Assembly: GCA_004144185.1 (NCBI GenBank)
Contig: SEFP01000001.1
Location: 1,116,001-1,180,000, forward strand
DNA: 64,000 nucleotides
Origin: Sphingobacteriales bacterium
GTDB taxonomy: Bacteria; Bacteroidota; Bacteroidia; Chitinophagales; Chitinophagaceae
Direction of reading: 5' to 3'
Translations under genes and position numbers: made by a program
In this document: piece after piece, positions 49,495 through 57,520 of the stretch
Numbering within the stretch: position 1 is the stretch's first letter
Layout of the letters: each line of letters begins with the position of its first letter
The notes under the pieces: model-generated
What the model was told of the DNA's origin: nothing
Database searches by the model: none
The model's input: only the letters and a program-made list of their open reading frames with translations

Positions 49495-50064
49495 CTAATC
49501 CTCATTGCGCCGATACACAACCAAGTCTGTCGTATCGTACATGGATAGCTCTTGCCTCGTAGGGAACGTATCAAGACGCAGATATGCTCTCCGTATGTAA
49601 GATGCCGGATACCTAAGGTTATAAACAATTCCAAGCTCTCCAAGCTCTCCAAGCTCAGGATAGTCATTTGTGTAAACCTTCAATATGCCCTGCTCATCTA
49701 CCAGGGATCTAAAATTATCGGAACTTACAATGCTTCTTATCAGGGCTGCCTTGTCGCGTTGAGAAACCCGGATTTGGGTTTTTTGATAGCGCTCCGGAAA
49801 TCCTGTTACCTCATTATCCGTGATTTCGAAATCATCTCTTAACTCAATATTTATATGTTTTAAATATTTAGCGACATCTTTTTTGGAGATAGTAAGCTGG
49901 TCTATAGTGTTGACAAACAGGCAACAAATGACCAATGAAATAACTAGTAGAGAAACAATTAATCCAATTATAGATTTTTTCTTTCTGGAATAAATGAATA
50001 GTCTAACTCCGATGAACGAAAGGCCCAGCAGAATAAGCAGCCCATAGATCAGAAGCATTCCCAT
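49495..50064 (-). CDS. AT-rich hypothetical membrane protein
   Basis: A 189-residue protein with two N-terminal membrane helices (about 4-22, I-Y-G-L-L-I-L-L-G-L-S-F-I-G-V; about 33-52, I-G-L-I-V-S-L-L-V-I-S-L-V-I-C-C). A hydrophilic 135-residue domain follows, with S-K-K-D-V-A-K-Y-L-K-H-I near 60 and V-Y-N-L-R-Y near 146. No family recognised. GC is clearly lower than its neighbours, and codon use is AT-biased, suggesting acquisition. A run of three G-E-L repeats is encoded by a 9-bp tandem repeat. Confidence 0.65.
   Translation of the reverse strand: MGMLLIYGLLILLGLSFIGVRLFIYSRKKKSIIGLIVSLLVISLVICCLFVNTIDQLTISKKDVAKYLKHINIELRDDFEITDNEVTGFPERYQKTQIRVSQRDKAALIRSIVSSDNFRSLVDEQGILKVYTNDYPELGELGELGIVYNLRYPASYIRRAYLRLDTFPTRQELSMYDTTDLVVYRRNED
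49630..49656 (+). repeat. 9-bp tandem repeat TCCAAGCTC, three copies
   Basis: Three perfect contiguous copies inside the AT-rich hypothetical gene, encoding repeated Gly-Glu-Leu on the minus strand. Length change would add or remove three residues without a frameshift. Confidence 0.8.
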
Positions 50065-50091
50065 TTCAGATCATTTTGCCTGATAAAAGTA

Positions 50092-50134
50092 CTGCCATCC
50101 AAGCTGCCGGTGATAGAGGCAGTCTGGATGGCAG
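50092..50134 (-). terminator. Hairpin downstream of nuoE, probable terminator of the nuo operon
   Basis: CTGCCATCCA (50092-50101) pairs perfectly with TGGATGGCAG (50125-50134), with a smaller CTGCC/GGCAG stem inside. Read on the minus strand, ACTTTTAT follows. Confidence 0.65.
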
Positions 50135-50190
50135 CGCTAAAAAAACAATAGTTCTGTTTGCGGTACGGTACTTACTTCCGGAAGAAGAGC

Positions 50191-50691
50191 CTATGCTGTT
50201 TGCAGTGTGCCGGCCCGCAGTTCGTCGAGAATGCGGTCCATCTTTTCCGGCGTCAGGTTTTCCTGGTAGAATTTACCCAACTGCATCATCGGTGCATAGC
50301 CACAGGCACCCAGACATTCGGCCGGCTTCAGCGTAAACATCCCGTCGGCAGTCGTCTGGCCCGCTTCGATGCCCAACCGGTTTTTGACATGGTCCATGAG
50401 CTGATCGCTGCCCCGCAGCATACAGGGCCCGGTGTGGCAAATCTCAAGCACGTATTTACCAATCGGCTTCAGATGAAACATCGTGTAGAACGACGCTACT
50501 TCATACACCTCAATCGGACTCAGGCCCAACAGCGAGGCTACATAATCCATCGTCGGTACGTCGAGCCAGTGCCATTCTTCCTGCGCCAGATGCAGCACCG
50601 GAATCAATGCACTTTTCTTCTTGTCTTCAGGATAACGGGCTATGATTTCCCGGAACCGAGCCATCCGGGCATCAGAAAATTGAATACTCAT
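50191..50691 (-). CDS. nuoE: NADH-quinone oxidoreductase subunit E
   Basis: A 166-residue thioredoxin-fold [2Fe-2S] subunit of respiratory complex I (24-kDa type), part of the NADH-dehydrogenase module on the cytoplasmic side. The four cluster ligands are visible in C-H-T-G-P-C near 86-91 and C-L-G-A-C near 126-130. Upstream H-L-A-Q-E-E-W-H-W-L and V-Y-E-V-A-S-F-Y-T-M-F match the family. It is the last nuo gene here: no nuoF follows, although NuoE works with NuoF. TTCCGGAA lies seven bases past the stop. Confidence 0.95.
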   Translation of the reverse strand: MSIQFSDARMARFREIIARYPEDKKKSALIPVLHLAQEEWHWLDVPTMDYVASLLGLSPIEVYEVASFYTMFHLKPIGKYVLEICHTGPCMLRGSDQLMDHVKNRLGIEAGQTTADGMFTLKPAECLGACGYAPMMQLGKFYQENLTPEKMDRILDELRAGTLQTA

Positions 50692-50731
50692 TTAAATGCT
50701 TTAATTCGTTGTGTATAGTTCCGGAATCAGG

Positions 50732-51985
50732 TTATCCGTCCAGTTCACCGGCAATCAGGTTCAGCGACGACATGGTCAGAACCGCATCGCTCAGCAAACC
50801 GCCTTTAATAATTTCCGGAAAAATCTGGTAGTAGATAAAGCAGGGCCGGCGGAAGTGCAGCCGGTACGGGGTGCGTCCGCCATCCGAAATCAGGTAATAC
50901 CCCAGTTCGCCATTGCCGCCTTCGACTGCATGATACACTTCACCAGCCGGGATTTCCGTCTCGCCCATGATGATCTTGAAGTGATAAATCAACGCTTCCA
51001 TCTTGGTATAGACATCCGGCTTTTCAGGCAGGTAATATTCCGGAACATCGGCGTGGTAGATATTCGGGTCCAGATCTTTCAGCTTTTCGACGGCCTGCTT
51101 GATGATGCTGTGGCTTTCCCACATCTCGGCGTTGCGTACCTGGAAGCGGTCGTATACATCGCCCGTGCTGCCTACCGGAATAGCAAAATCAAAATCCTGA
51201 TACGAGCAATACGGCGACGCTACCCGCACATCGTAATCGACGCCGGCGGCCCGCAGATTGGGTCCGGTAACCGAATACGCCAGGGCCATTTCCGGAGTAA
51301 TCGGACCGGCACCCTGACAGCGCTCCATAAAGATGCGGTTGCGCGTCAGCAGGCTTTCAAATTCCTTCTGCACTTTCGGGAACACCTCAATGAAGCGGTG
51401 AATCTTCTGCCAGGCCGTTTCGTTGAAGTTGCGCTCAAAGCCGCCAAACCGTCCGATATTGGTGGTCAGGCGCGAGCCACAGATTTCTTCATAAATCTCA
51501 TAGATGCTTTCCCGCAGCTGGAATACATACGTAAACGGCGTCAGCGCTCCGGCATCCACTCCGATCACCGAGTTGCACACCAGGTGATCGGCAATCCGGG
51601 CCAGCTCCATAATGATGACGCGCAGATAGTCAACGCGTTTCGGAACCGTAATGCCCGTGAGCTTTTCAAAGCAGGTTTGCCAGCCGATGTTATTGATCGG
51701 CGAGGAACAGTAGTTGAGCCGGTCGGTGAGCGGCTGTACCTGGTAAAACGGCCGGCGTTCCGCGATTTTTTCAAAGGCGCGGTGAATATAGCCGACGGTA
51801 GGCGTCGCTTCTACAATCCGTTCGCCATCCAGTTCCACGATGTTCTGGAACACCCCGTGCGTGGCCGGGTGCGTAGGACCGAGGTTGATGGTCGTCGTCT
51901 TGGATACCAGCGCATCTTCGGCGAGGTGGCTGTAGTGCTCCTGTACGTCGGAAACCGGAATGTTGGTTGGAATATCAGCGGGCAT
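50732..51985 (-). CDS. nuoD: NADH-quinone oxidoreductase subunit D
   Basis: A 417-residue 49-kDa-type subunit that, with NuoB, forms the quinone-binding site of complex I. Motifs: L-G-P-T-H-P-A-T-H-G-V near 35-45, G-Y-I-H-R-A-F-E-K near 64-72, Y-C-S-P-I-N-N near 92, and the C-terminal E-A-L-I-Y-H-F-K and V-E-G-G-N-G-E-L-G-Y segments. It is not fused to NuoC. Spaced 65 bases after nuoC. Confidence 0.96.
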   Translation of the reverse strand: MPADIPTNIPVSDVQEHYSHLAEDALVSKTTTINLGPTHPATHGVFQNIVELDGERIVEATPTVGYIHRAFEKIAERRPFYQVQPLTDRLNYCSSPINNIGWQTCFEKLTGITVPKRVDYLRVIIMELARIADHLVCNSVIGVDAGALTPFTYVFQLRESIYEIYEEICGSRLTTNIGRFGGFERNFNETAWQKIHRFIEVFPKVQKEFESLLTRNRIFMERCQGAGPITPEMALAYSVTGPNLRAAGVDYDVRVASPYCSYQDFDFAIPVGSTGDVYDRFQVRNAEMWESHSIIKQAVEKLKDLDPNIYHADVPEYYLPEKPDVYTKMEALIYHFKIIMGETEIPAGEVYHAVEGGNGELGYYLISDGGRTPYRLHFRRPCFIYYQIFPEIIKGGLLSDAVLTMSSLNLIAGELDG

Positions 51986-52050
51986 GAAAAATCGTTTTGT
52001 TTAAATCACCGAAACCGGTGGCCGGAACTTTCGTTCCGGAAGCGTATGGA

Positions 52051-52602
52051 TCAGAAACTACCGCCCCGGCCAAACATCTCATCGTCTTTGTCGCGGCGGG
52101 TCGGGTCTTCCATCGGAAACTCTTTGCGCATCGGGAAGTAATCCATCTCGTCTACGTTCAGAATCCGGCGCAGGTTGGGATGGCCTACAAAGTTGACCCC
52201 GAAATAATCATAGGTTTCGCGCTCCATCCAGTTGGCTCCCGGAAACAGTTGCGTGGCCGTAAAGACATCCGGCTTGTCAGACGGCACATACGTTTTGACC
52301 CGCAGCCGCTTGTTTTCCGGAAGATTGTGCAGGTGATACACCACGCACAACTCTTCGCCGGCACGTTCCGGATAATGCACCGCAGCGATATCGGTCAAAA
52401 ACTGAAACCCGTACATATCATACAGATGTTGCAGCAGCCTGAGGCTATCGGTGTTTGTAACAACCGCTGTCAGCAAACCATAACTTTCTTCAAATCCTTG
52501 CAATGAATCGCCAAATGAGTCTTGCAACTGCTGTTGCAAGACAGCGTTGGCAGAAGGGGGGGCAGCTGCGGTGTTTTCCGGAAGAATCTCAGGCGTCGTC
52601 AT
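52051..52602 (-). CDS. nuoC: NADH-quinone oxidoreductase subunit C
   Basis: A 183-residue 30-kDa-type subunit of the complex I connecting arm. After a variable, low-complexity N-terminus (about 1-45) the domain shows F-L-T-D-I-A-A-V-H-Y-P near 76 and L-F-P-G-A-N-W-M-E-R-E-T-Y-D-Y-F-G-V near 122-139, the hallmark of NuoC, then R-R-I-L near 149 and F-P-M-R-K-E-F-P near 160. Separate from nuoD, unlike the E. coli NuoCD fusion. Confidence 0.95.
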   Translation of the reverse strand: MTTPEILPENTAAAPPSANAVLQQQLQDSFGDSLQGFEESYGLLTAVVTNTDSLRLLQHLYDMYGFQFLTDIAAVHYPERAGEELCVVYHLHNLPENKRLRVKTYVPSDKPDVFTATQLFPGANWMERETYDYFGVNFVGHPNLRRILNVDEMDYFPMRKEFPMEDPTRRDKDDEMFGRGGSF

Positions 52603-52670
52603 GCGTTAGGATACAAACCGCTTGGCGGTTGGAAGTAAATACTGAAATGAAGGGTACTGGTACGCGCGTG

Positions 52671-53234
52671 TTACTGGATGCCGTAGCTTTCGAGCAGCGA
52701 CTGGTATTGATCCGAAGACCGGCGGCGTAGGCTTTCGGTACCGATCAGATCCTGAATGCGCATCACGCCTTCAATAATGCCTTCCGGACGGGGCGGGCAA
52801 CCGGGCACGTATACATCCACCGGAATGATCTGGTCGATGCCCTGCAAAACGGAATACGAGTCAAAAATACCACCCGAGCAGGCACAGGCACCGACGGCAA
52901 TCACCCAGCGCGGCTCGGCCATTTGCAGGTAGACCTGCTTCACGACCGGAGCCATTTTCTTGGCAATCGTGCCCATCACCATCAGCAGATCACACTGGCG
53001 GGGCGTAAAGCCCATCCGCTCCGAGCCAAAGCGTGCCAGATCGTAGTTGGCTCCCATCGTAGCCATAAACTCGATGCCGCAGCAGGAGGTAGCAAAAGGA
53101 AGCGGCCAGATGGAATTTTTGCGGGCCAGGCCCACCACTTCCGAAAGTTTGGTGGCCATAAAGCCTTCGCCCATTACGCCTTGCGGCATCTGAGGCACTT
53201 TCGGATGGGGATTATGTGTTACCGGACGAGCCAT
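52671..53234 (-). CDS. nuoB: NADH-quinone oxidoreductase subunit B
   Basis: A 187-residue subunit that carries the terminal [4Fe-4S] cluster N2, which passes electrons to quinone. Ligands: the adjacent pair in T-S-C-C-G-I-E near 49-55, Cys in G-A-C-A-C-S-G-G near 113-120, and V-P-G-C-P-P-R-P-E near 144-152. The extra Cys in A-C-A-C is common. The start M-A-R-P-V follows 160 bases of intergenic DNA after nuoA that contains a TTCCGGAA. Confidence 0.96.
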   Translation of the reverse strand: MARPVTHNPHPKVPQMPQGVMGEGFMATKLSEVVGLARKNSIWPLPFATSCCGIEFMATMGANYDLARFGSERMGFTPRQCDLLMVMGTIAKKMAPVVKQVYLQMAEPRWVIAVGACACSGGIFDSYSVLQGIDQIIPVDVYVPGCPPRPEGIIEGVMRIQDLIGTESLRRRSSDQYQSLLESYGIQ

Positions 53235-53394
53235 AATATAAAAGTTGATGCCGCCCGAAGGCGACCGAATGATTTAGAAAAAGCGACCGTCTGTCAGAAC
53301 GGAGCGACTGGGTAAAACAAGAACCGAGCCTTAAAAGTTTTGAAAAAACAACCGGTTTTCCGGAAATCGGCGGACCGGAGTGCTTTTCAGCACT

Positions 53395-53787
53395 TTAATC
53401 TTCCCACTTCAGCGCGCCTTTTTTAAGAATGTAGATAAACCCGCAGAAAAAGAACGCCACAAACATCACTACCGCCAGAAAGCCTTCGGTGCCCAGCGCC
53501 CGGAAGTTGACCGCATACGGGTAAAAGAAAATGACCTCCACATCAAACAACACAAACAGAATGGCTACCAAAAAGTATTTAATTGCCATTGGCTGGCGCG
53601 CGTTGCCGACCGATGGAATCCCGCTCTCGAAGTTTTCGAGCTTATCATGCGTACGGCGCTTAGGCCCCAGCAGCGACGAGCCAAACAAGGTAAGGACTAC
53701 AAAGCCGATGCCTACCAGCAGCTGCAAGACAATCGGCAGGTAATTGATAGGCGTGTTGGCAACAGCCTGAAACAGCATCGGAAACAT
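53395..53787 (-). CDS. nuoA: NADH-quinone oxidoreductase subunit A
   Basis: A 130-residue membrane subunit of complex I with three helices (about 15-40, 75-95, 100-122). The start is set at 53787 (M-F-P-M-L-F-Q); 53778 is an alternative, and the frame upstream to 53916 crosses the promoter box. Motifs: F-E-S-G-I-P near 57 and K-Y-F-L-V-A-I-L-F-V-L-F-D-V-E-V near 69-84, with the conserved acidic D-x-E. First gene of the nuoABCDE block. Confidence 0.93.
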   Translation of the reverse strand: MFPMLFQAVANTPINYLPIVLQLLVGIGFVVLTLFGSSLLGPKRRTHDKLENFESGIPSVGNARQPMAIKYFLVAILFVLFDVEVIFFYPYAVNFRALGTEGFLAVVMFVAFFFCGFIYILKKGALKWED

Positions 53788-53812
53788 AACGGGTATTAAA
53801 ACAAGGACGCTG

Positions 53813-53820
53813 CAAAAGTA
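53813..53820 (-). promoter_or_regulatory. -7 box TACTTTTG for the nuo operon
   Basis: On the minus strand TACTTTTG matches TAnnTTTG exactly, ending 25 bases before the nuoA ATG at 53787. Confidence 0.5.
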
Positions 53821-53989
53821 GGCTGCCCGTCCGGAATTGCCGGTGTCTGTAACGGTCTTTCCGGAAACGAGCCTGTCAGATCTTTTTTCCGGGAAGCTGC
53901 TGTCCTCCAAAAGCAATTCTGGTCGTTTAAAAGGGTTGCTTGTTATCAGCAGGTAAAATCACTATGATCTCTGGATTACCTTCGCCTGT

Positions 53990-55969
53990 TTGCCAAAATC
54001 AATCGGTCTTTTGTCCAGTTCATCTGTCGCTTCCCCTTCCGGAACGGCCGTTAAAGCGGTCTCGCCACAATCACGACTTTGGTTGCTGCTATCCCGGCTG
54101 GGACTGCTGGTAGGGCTGTATGCGCTGTGCCGGATTCTCTTTGTTTACTGCAACAGCAAGGCCTGGCAACCGGACGTTTCGGTAGCCTCCCTGCTTTGGA
54201 ACGGACTGCGCTTCGATCTGTCGGCGATCGCCATGACCAATATCTTATTTGTGGTCCTAAGCCTGATTCCGGCGCCGTTTGCAGATCGCCGGGGCTGGCA
54301 GCGGTTGTTGCAGGTGCTTTTCGTGGTTGTCAATGCCATTGCACTGCTGGCCAATTTTGTAGACATCGCGTACTTCCCGTTCAGCCACAAGCGGATGCAG
54401 TTTGATGCCCTTCGTTTTGTAACCGGCCAGAAAGGAACGGAATTTTATACGCTCCTGCCGCAGTTTCTGACGCAGTACTGGTATTTGTTGCTGCTGTATG
54501 CGTTGGTAGTGGTAGTGTTGGTCTGGGGCTACCGGCGTTCGCGGCGGCTTCGGTTGACGTATGTCGTTCCCAAAGCGCGTTATTACCTGCTACAGGGTTT
54601 GCTGTTCATTTTCGGGGCCGGTCTCAGCATCCTGATGATCCGCGGCGGACTGCAATACATTCCGATCAACGTAGCCAATGCCGGGGAACAGGTAGGAGCA
54701 CAACATGCGCCTGCGGTGCTGAATACTCCGTTTTCGGTGATTGTTACAGCCGAGCGCACCGAGCTGCCGCCCTATCAGTATTTCGATGACAAAGCTATTG
54801 AACCTGCATTCCGGGGCATCCATACGCCGGCTTCGCAGGCGCCCTTCCGGAAGAAAAATGTGCTGGTAATAATCGTAGAAAGTTTGTCCAAGCGGTATGT
54901 GCATGGATTAGGCGGCACCATTCCCACACCGTTTCTGGATTCGCTGCTGGCACAGAGTCTTGTATTCACCAATGGGTTTGCCAATGGTGAAGAATCGATT
55001 CAGGGGATTCCAGCCGTGCTGGCGTCAATTCCGTCCTGGCATACCGAACCGTATATCTATTCCTCGTACGCCAACAACCGGATTTCGTCGCTGGCCGATC
55101 TGCTGGTGCCGCAGGGCTATAGCACCGCATTTTTTCATGGCGGACAAAACGGTACGATGGGATTTGATTTATTCAGCGGCATGGCCGGCTACCAGTCGTA
55201 CTACGGACGCAGCGAATACGCCAATGACAGCGACTATGATGGGCACTGGGGCATCTGGGACGAACCGTTTTTGCAGTTTACGGCCCGCAAACTCACCAGC
55301 CTGTCCCAACCGTTCTCTGCGGCGGTGTTTACGCTCAATCCGCACCATCCGTTTAAGATTCCGGAAGCCTACCGAAGCCGTTTTGCCGAGACTGGTCATC
55401 CGGTGCGCAGTGCCGTCCGGTATGTGGACTATGCCCTGTCGCAGTTCTTCAATACGGCCCGGCAGCAACCGTGGTTCCGGAATACCCTTTTTGTACTGGT
55501 GGCTGATCATGGCTCGCACCGGCTTGAGGACATGCCGTATACACCGCTCGACGATTACCGGATTCCGATTGCCTTTTACACACCAGACGGTTCCCTGGCA
55601 CCCCGTCAGGACAGCACCGTAGCGGCCCAGATTGACATCCTGCCGACGGTGCTGGATCTGTTGCAGTATCCAAAACCTTATTTTTCGTTGGGCCACAGCC
55701 TGGTAACACCTGAATCCGGCTGGCAATCGCAGTCGATCAGCTTTCTGAATGGTATTTACCGTCGGGTCGACCCGGCCTACAGCTATGAGTTTGATGTGAC
55801 CAAAGGGCTGGCACTGTATCAGTGGCATACCGATCCGTTCTGTACCCAAAACCTGATCGCAGATCCGGCGCATGCGGCTGCGCGCGAACGGGCTGACAGT
55901 GCGCTCAAAAAAACGCTTCAGATCTATGCCGAAGCGCTTCGGGGCAACCGGATGTACGTACAGCCATAA
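53990..55969 (+). CDS. LtaS-like membrane sulfatase/phosphoglycerol-transferase family protein
   Basis: A 659-residue protein with about five N-terminal membrane helices (about 30-230) and an extracytoplasmic alkaline-phosphatase/sulfatase domain (about 285-600). Metal and catalytic elements: Glu in V-I-I-V-E-S-L-S near 296, a Ser in G-E-E-S-I-Q-G-I-P near 338 at the nucleophile position, H-H-P-F near 456 and D-H-G-S-H near 507. Family members transfer phosphoglycerol or phosphoethanolamine; a Gram-negative member more likely modifies a glycan or lipid than makes lipoteichoic acid. The start is TTG at 53990 with no better codon nearby, so the N-terminus is uncertain. Confidence 0.85.
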   Translation: MPKSIGLLSSSSVASPSGTAVKAVSPQSRLWLLLSRLGLLVGLYALCRILFVYCNSKAWQPDVSVASLLWNGLRFDLSAIAMTNILFVVLSLIPAPFADRRGWQRLLQVLFVVVNAIALLANFVDIAYFPFSHKRMQFDALRFVTGQKGTEFYTLLPQFLTQYWYLLLLYALVVVVLVWGYRRSRRLRLTYVVPKARYYLLQGLLFIFGAGLSILMIRGGLQYIPINVANAGEQVGAQHAPAVLNTPFSVIVTAERTELPPYQYFDDKAIEPAFRGIHTPASQAPFRKKNVLVIIVESLSKRYVHGLGGTIPTPFLDSLLAQSLVFTNGFANGEESIQGIPAVLASIPSWHTEPYIYSSYANNRISSLADLLVPQGYSTAFFHGGQNGTMGFDLFSGMAGYQSYYGRSEYANDSDYDGHWGIWDEPFLQFTARKLTSLSQPFSAAVFTLNPHHPFKIPEAYRSRFAETGHPVRSAVRYVDYALSQFFNTARQQPWFRNTLFVLVADHGSHRLEDMPYTPLDDYRIPIAFYTPDGSLAPRQDSTVAAQIDILPTVLDLLQYPKPYFSLGHSLVTPESGWQSQSISFLNGIYRRVDPAYSYEFDVTKGLALYQWHTDPFCTQNLIADPAHAAARERADSALKKTLQIYAEALRGNRMYVQP

Positions 55970-55972
55970 GCC

Positions 55973-55980
55973 TACCTTTG
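55973..55980 (+). promoter_or_regulatory. -7 box TACCTTTG before the thioesterase gene
   Basis: TACCTTTG matches TAnnTTTG exactly, four bases after the upstream stop and 41 bases before the ATG at 56022. Confidence 0.45.
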
Positions 55981-56021
55981 CGGCCACTTCCAGAACTGGA
56001 TTCCGGAACCCAACTTTATAT

Positions 56022-56549
56022 ATGAAAAAGCATCCCAAGGACAGTCACAATGTGATGAGTGAACTAGTGCTACCCAATGATACCAATACACTTGGCAATC
56101 TGATGGGTGGGCGGCTGATGCACTGGATGGATATTGCAGCGGCGGTATCCGCGATGAAACACTGTAATTGTCCGGTCGTGACTGCCTCGGTAGATAATGT
56201 ATCGTTCTCCAATCCGATTAAACTGGGCAATCTGCTGACCATCGAAAGCCGCGTAACCCGTGCCTTCAACTCCAGCATGGAAGTTTATCTGAACGTCTGG
56301 GGGGAAGACCTGAGTGCGCAGTACCGGTATTTGTCCAACGAGGCGTACCTCACCTTTGTAGCGCTGGACCCGAATGGCCGACCGCGGATCGTTCCGGAAC
56401 TGGAGCCGCAGACCGAAGATGAGCAGCAGCGGTGGGAGGGCGCCTTGCGCCGGCGTCAGATCCGGCTGGTATTGGGTGGCAAGATGAAGCCCAACGATGC
56501 CGGGGAACTTAAAGCCTTGTTTGTGGACCCGAATAAGCCTATAGTCTAA
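56022..56549 (+). CDS. Acyl-CoA thioesterase, hotdog fold (YciA/BFIT-like)
   Basis: A 175-residue enzyme from the ATG at 56022; the frame open to 55872 overlaps the sulfatase gene. The signature P-N-D-T-N-T-L-G-N-L-M-G-G-R-L-M-H-W-M-D near 18-37 holds the catalytic Asn/Asp, followed by V-D-N-V-S-F near 61 and the strand I-E-S-R-V-T-R near 77. Such proteins hydrolyse acyl-CoA thioesters in the cytosol; chain-length preference is unknown. Ended by a strong bidirectional terminator. Confidence 0.9.
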   Translation: MKKHPKDSHNVMSELVLPNDTNTLGNLMGGRLMHWMDIAAAVSAMKHCNCPVVTASVDNVSFSNPIKLGNLLTIESRVTRAFNSSMEVYLNVWGEDLSAQYRYLSNEAYLTFVALDPNGRPRIVPELEPQTEDEQQRWEGALRRRQIRLVLGGKMKPNDAGELKALFVDPNKPIV

Positions 56550-56589
56550 AAAAAGAAGCCGCGCTGTAACTACAGCGCGGCTTCTTTTT
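56550..56589. terminator. Bidirectional terminator
   Basis: AAGAAGCCGCGCTGTA and TACAGCGCGGCTTCTT pair perfectly around a two-base loop, with A- and T-runs on both flanks, between the convergent thioesterase and ferritin-like genes. Confidence 0.9.
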
Positions 56590-56618
56590 GGAATAGTTCC
56601 AAAAGGGTTCCGGAATCC

Positions 56619-57500
56619 TTAGGAGATGATAAACGGCTTCACGATATCGAGTACCGCAGTCATGTCCAGTGGTTCGTCGAAGGACTGCGTACCGAGGTCG
56701 GCACCGATGAAACCAGCAATGTCCACACCAGCCTGGTTGGTTACATTTTCGCCGGCATACGACTTTTGAATCAAGGCATCCACTCCTGCATTACCAGTTG
56801 TAATATTGGATTGGGCCTGAGTAATCCATGGACGAATGACACCTACATTGGTGGCACTGCTGCGGTTGGAACGCATGTACCGGATGTGAGCTGCGTGACG
56901 TGCTTCTACCGAGTGAATCTGCAGTGCGGCCTGAAGAATGCCATTGTAGGCATCGCTGATGATGCGGGGTGCCTGACCTTTGTAGGCCCGGACACCGGTG
57001 TCTTCAAAGGTCTGCGCTACTGCCAGGAACACATCATAGCTACTGAAAACAGTTGCAAACGGACCCGTACCCGGACCACCCGCAGAACCAACGCCGCCGG
57101 AAAAATCAAAGTTGGCCGCTGTTTTGGAGATTGGGGTACCACCGGCATTTCTGATAGTTGTGGTCAGGAACGCCACGTGGGCAACTTCGTGATCACGGAT
57201 CGTAGTGATCGCTCCTTGTGGTGCGCCACTCGGAACACCGATGTTACTAAAGTTGTTGACACCGGCTTTGTAGAATTCGGCTTCCAGGTGTTCAAGAGTC
57301 AGCGCGTAGTTGAGGATGTCGACTGCTTCGGTGGCAGACTGCCCGTAAGCTTTCTTAAGCAACCCGCCCAGAGCAAGCGGAGCAGCGGTAAGGGCTACAC
57401 CCTTCATAAAGGTGCGGATGGCCGACCGGCGCTCAGAGGTCCGCTCGTAAAATTCCGGATCTTCTGAGTGAAGATGGTTGAAGATATTTTGGAGATTCAT
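56619..57500 (-). CDS. Ferritin-like domain protein (exported, gene 2 of pair)
   Basis: A 293-residue protein. Its N-terminus has R-R-S-A-I-R-T-F-M-K-G-V-A near 25-37, similar to but weaker than a twin-arginine signal, followed by a hydrophobic A-L-T-A-A-P-L-A-L-G-G. The four-helix Ferritin_2-type domain (about 60-200) shows the expected iron-type residues: L-E-H-L-E-A-E-F-Y near 69-77, D-H-E-V-A-H near 103-108, E-D-T-G near 165 and V-E-A-R-H-A-A-H-I near 198-206. The last ~90 residues are a loop-rich tail. Iron binding is likely; enzymatic role unknown. A TTCCGGAA copy lies three bases past the stop. Confidence 0.82.
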   Translation of the reverse strand: MNLQNIFNHLHSEDPEFYERTSERRSAIRTFMKGVALTAAPLALGGLLKKAYGQSATEAVDILNYALTLEHLEAEFYKAGVNNFSNIGVPSGAPQGAITTIRDHEVAHVAFLTTTIRNAGGTPISKTAANFDFSGGVGSAGGPGTGPFATVFSSYDVFLAVAQTFEDTGVRAYKGQAPRIISDAYNGILQAALQIHSVEARHAAHIRYMRSNRSSATNVGVIRPWITQAQSNITTGNAGVDALIQKSYAGENVTNQAGVDIAGFIGADLGTQSFDEPLDMTAVLDIVKPFIIS

Positions 57501-57520
57501 GATTAAATCGAGCTGGGAGT

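Noticed and set aside
50711-52141. 476-codon open frame antisense to nuoD
   Set aside because: nuoD is unambiguous; the plus-strand frame also runs through the nuoC-nuoD gap and shows no domain.
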